Shown here: piece after piece, positions 33,672 through 35,640 of the stretch
Position numbering within the stretch: position 1 is the stretch's first letter
Layout: the number at the start of each line of letters is the position of its first letter
Assembly: GCA_903900335.1 (NCBI GenBank)
Contig: CAIUMP010000057.1
Coordinates: 1 to 35,640, forward strand
From: an uncultured Ignavibacteriota bacterium
GTDB lineage: Bacteria > Bacteroidota > Ignavibacteria > Palsa-1295
Direction of reading: 5' to 3'
Length of the DNA: 35,640 bases
Notes under the pieces: generated by a model
What the model saw: the letters and a program-made list of their open reading frames with translations, nothing else
Told to the model about the DNA's origin: nothing
Database searches by the model: none
Translations under genes and position numbers: made by a program

Positions 33672-34815
33672 GCCTATGGAATAGAACAACTTCCATTTTT
33701 GTGTTTTCGGAGGTGGTAACATTAGTGTACCACTTCCGATTTGGAACCTCACGCCAAATTCTTGCATCTGCTTGAACTGCTTCTTGGAATCCGGCAGCTT
33801 TCATTGTTTGAAGGTACTCAGGAAGTTGCCAATCCGGCTCAGAAAAAGCGAGCATTTGCACCACGAGCGTTTCGTGGTTACATAGCGCAGCGATTGACTT
33901 AAAGCTCTCCTGGATTCCTGCGAAGTAAGTTTTGAGTCCTGCTTCGTGTCGGCTGCCCAAATTGTAGTAGCTCGCTGTCTGTCCATCAAGTGAACTTGCT
34001 AGCCAATACGGAAACGCTGTCTCGCGCCGCCCTTTAATTTGCCACCGATGGTAAAGAAGGTGGACACCTGGATAGGGCGGTGAAGTAAGTACGAGTTGCG
34101 GTGTCACACCGATAAACCTTCTATCCTGTTCGATTCCGATAACTGATCGGTTAATCGCTTTTGGTTTATTAATGTCAACGTTCCGGCCCGCAGCTACTGC
34201 CTCCGTATAGGCCCGCATCCCATCAAGCATGGAAGACGCATTCAGCCTGAATTTTATTCTTGCTTCTGCCAAATTCGGAATGACCTTGCGATTGTCGAGT
34301 GCCCATTGACCTGTCCTCAGTGCAACCACCCTGATAAAGTCGCGTCCGCGCGGAGGAAGGGTGTTCGATGATGCTACCACAAACTCGAAAAAATGACGTA
34401 ACCGCCAAGTCCCGACAGCTTCCATATGGTGCTTGTAGTGAGAATCCACCACTTCCTCACGAATCCAGGAAGGTAGTGGTGCTTCGGTGATTTGTTCCAC
34501 CGCCTGCCGGACGGCAGAAATATCCTTCTTGGTTAGCCTTGATGTCTTAACTTTTGAAACAAAGCAAGCAAGAGAATTTATGTCTGTCCCTATGGCATTT
34601 CGTCCCGCCGCATGTGCTTCGACGAGGGTTGTTCCGCCACCAGCGAAAGGATCTAATATTGTATCTCCTGGCTGAGTAAAGGCTTGAATTGCTTCACGGA
34701 CGAACGAGGGTGAAAAACGGGCTGGATACTTGTAGAAATCATGCGTCAAACCTGAAACGCGTTTCACGTTCCTGGCAGCTTCAATCAAGGCTTCTGAAAT
34801 CTGAATGTTTTCCAC
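33640..34815 (-). CDS. Amino-type DNA methyltransferase (N6A/N4C)
   Basis: The product is 391 aa from GTG 34815. The SAM-binding motif I is DPFAGGGTTLVEA (55-67), followed by an acidic strand end (IGTDIN, 75-80). The catalytic motif IV is TSPPYPG (244-250), so amino-methylation of adenine or N4-cytosine is expected. HDFYKYPARFSPSFV (25-39) is the usual entry segment of this group. The order is motif I before IV, with about 160 residues between them that may hold the target-recognition region. It is convergent with the ATPase gene and overlaps it by 32 bp, which ties the two together. It could provide self-marking for the cassette, or be an orphan methylase. No partner restriction endonuclease is visible. 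Confidence 0.85.
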   Translation of the reverse strand: MENIQISEALIEAARNVKRVSGLTHDFYKYPARFSPSFVREAIQAFTQPGDTILDPFAGGGTTLVEAHAAGRNAIGTDINSLACFVSKVKTSRLTKKDISAVRQAVEQITEAPLPSWIREEVVDSHYKHHMEAVGTWRLRHFFEFVVASSNTLPPRGRDFIRVVALRTGQWALDNRKVIPNLAEARIKFRLNASSMLDGMRAYTEAVAAGRNVDINKPKAINRSVIGIEQDRRFIGVTPQLVLTSPPYPGVHLLYHRWQIKGRRETAFPYWLASSLDGQTASYYNLGSRHEAGLKTYFAGIQESFKSIAALCNHETLVVQMLAFSEPDWQLPEYLQTMKAAGFQEAVQADARIWREVPNRKWYTNVTTSENTKMEVVLFHRLSPHPLTPPN

Positions 34816-34819
34816 CAGT

Positions 34820-34851
34820 CAAAGATAGTATAAAAAAATCCAAAAAGCAAA
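34820..34851 (-). promoter_or_regulatory. Possible Bacteroidota-type promoter of the methyltransferase gene
   Basis: On the minus strand TTTG (34851-34848) is followed after 20 bases by TATCTTTG (34827-34820), matching the TTTG / TAnnTTTG consensus of Bacteroidota housekeeping promoters. It lies 4 bases before the GTG start, implying a nearly leaderless mRNA, or else that the true start is elsewhere. Whether this lineage uses that consensus is unknown. Confidence 0.3.
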
Positions 34852-34938
34852 TCTAAAGCCAGGTAAGTGCATAAGTGGGGACGAATGGGGATAAGTGGTG
34901 TTTCTCGAAAATTGTTCCGCAATCGGTCTCGGAAAGAT

Positions 34939-34986
34939 TTCTCCCGCTACTTCGGAGTCTCGGGAACAGCAAAATAATTATGGAAA
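34939..34986 (+). repeat. 48-bp dispersed repeat, copy B
   Basis: Gap-free partner of 492-539 with 40 of 48 bases identical, in the same orientation. The flanks (before TTCTCCCGCTA and after TGGAAA) do not align well. It is intergenic, about 120 bases from the methyltransferase start. Confidence 0.6.
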
Positions 34987-35290
34987 GCCATTTCTGTCTC
35001 CCAGACAAAAAGCTGTAAGTCGTTGGGTGTTGCACATAGAATGCGATTATTCTCGAAATAATTGCCTTTGCCGGGAACTCATTTTGCGTTTTTCGTGTTA
35101 TATGCGCACGGGAATTCCGTTTATTTCCATCTACTTGTGCTCCAGCAGCCACTTATTGTTTTGCATTTCGAAACGTATTCGCTTTTTGAGGAGAGGTCGT
35201 CCGTTCATGAACATTTTCCGGACACACACATCAAGTTATTTTATAGAACTCCATCCCACAGAAAGATTCATCTGAGCATAATAATGGACA

Positions 35291-35321
35291 GGCTACCTCT
35301 TAGAAGGTGGCCTTTTCTTTT
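35291..35321 (+). terminator. Strong rho-independent terminator without an obvious upstream gene
   Basis: GGCTACCT (35291-35298) pairs with AGGTGGCC (35305-35312), including one T-G wobble, around a 6-base loop. TTTTCTTTT (35313-35321) follows directly. It points in the plus direction, 62 bases before the SUI1 ATG. No plus-strand gene ends before it, so it either ends a small RNA or acts as an attenuator in the SUI1 leader. Confidence 0.7.
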
Positions 35322-35382
35322 GGCGGTAATCTCAAACACAGCACCGGGACTCTTCCGGCTCCCCGCCAAGTTTGCCCATGCG

Positions 35383-35640
35383 ATGAAGCTCACCGATCTC
35401 TCCAATCTCGCCGCGCTGCTCTCGCCGGAGGACGCCGCCGATCTCGCGCGCCAGGAAACCGCGAAGAAGGCCAAGCGTAAGATTGGCGAAGGACAGGACG
35501 TGCGCGTCTATTTGGATAAAAAAGCGCGACGCGGGAAATCGGTGACGGTCGTTGCGGAGCTGCGGCTGTCGTCCGAAATGCGCGATAAGCTCTCGAAGGA
35601 TTTGAAGCAGAAGATGAGCGTTGGCGGAACGGTCTATGAC
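35383..35640 (+). CDS. SUI1/YciH-family translation initiation factor (truncated by window end)
   Basis: 86 codons are visible, open at the right edge. I chose ATG 35383, because the next in-frame ATG upstream (35284) would place the terminator hairpin inside the gene. Residues 1-35 are a variable helical arm (LAALLSPEDAADLARQE, then AKKAKRK). From residue 36 the eIF1/SUI1 fold is clear: QDVRVYLDKKARRGKSVTVV, then a helix LSKDLKQKMSVGG leading to TVYD, as in bacterial YciH (KGKGVCLI, ELKKKCGCGGAVKD). Bacterial YciH homologues are thought to tune start-site selection or repress translation under stress. About 25-30 residues are probably missing at the end. Confidence 0.8.
   Translation, partial: MKLTDLSNLAALLSPEDAADLARQETAKKAKRKIGEGQDVRVYLDKKARRGKSVTVVAELRLSSEMRDKLSKDLKQKMSVGGTVYD

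Larger units (their letters stand above)
34816..35382. other. 567-bp intergenic region
   Basis: There is no convincing gene here. It contains, from left to right, a possible methyltransferase promoter, the second copy of the 48-bp repeat (34939-34986), about 300 bases of AT-rich sequence without clear structure, and a strong intrinsic terminator (35291-35321). A 126-codon frame (34895-35275) starts inside the repeat and has implausible composition, rich in Cys, Ser and Phe. An untranslated RNA ending at the terminator is possible. Confidence 0.5.

Noticed and set aside
34895-35275. 126-codon frame in the intergenic region before the SUI1 gene
   Set aside because: It begins inside the dispersed repeat, has no ribosome binding site and has odd composition.
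1-35640. tRNA, rRNA, integrase or transposase genes
   Set aside because: None was recognised by eye on either strand, so there is no direct evidence of an integrative element around the defence cassette.

Overview
The window suggests a Gram-negative bacterium of the Bacteroidota/Chlorobi (FCB) superphylum, plausibly an Ignavibacteria/Kapabacteria-type lineage. The main evidence is three secreted Asp-box (BNR) proteins that end in a type IX secretion (T9SS) type A C-terminal sorting domain. A large peptidase/propeller/outer-membrane-barrel protein and the scarcity of strong Shine-Dalgarno sites agree with this. The lineage name is inference; the T9SS signals are visible. I saw no rRNA or tRNA genes.

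Layout. 1-102 is the tail of an unknown gene. 103-617 is intergenic and carries an array of about ten small hairpins. 618-4739 (minus) holds the peptidase/propeller/barrel protein and an EamA transporter. 4798-6468 (plus) is a TPR/LuxR-type regulator, followed by an orphan antitoxin-like gene. 6776-8848, 10683-12950 and 13050-14861 (minus) are the T9SS cargo proteins, with an RhlE-type RNA helicase among them. 14843-18004 (minus) is one long IGGG-repeat surface protein split by an in-frame TAA. A small XRE regulator follows at 18093.

18379-28046 is the most coherent metabolic region. DprE2-like and DprE1-like genes (plus) face a tightly packed minus-strand run of five genes: two tandem PTPS-related GT-C-like proteins, a UbiA-type polyprenyl-phosphate phosphoribosyltransferase, an AftB-like GT-C enzyme and another GT-C-like enzyme. 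Together they encode a plausible complete route from PRPP to polyprenyl-phospho-D-arabinofuranose plus the membrane glycosyltransferases to use it. This is the donor pathway known from mycobacterial arabinan synthesis. A methylmalonyl-CoA mutase large subunit lies just upstream on the same strand.

30043-34815 is a compact accessory cassette: an AIPR-family protein, a GHKL (MutL/MORC-like) ATPase and a convergent DNA methyltransferase. It looks like an anti-phage or restriction-type system with no recognisable separate nuclease. 34816-35382 is noncoding, with a second copy of a 48-bp repeat and a strong orphan intrinsic terminator. The window ends inside a SUI1/YciH-type translation factor gene.
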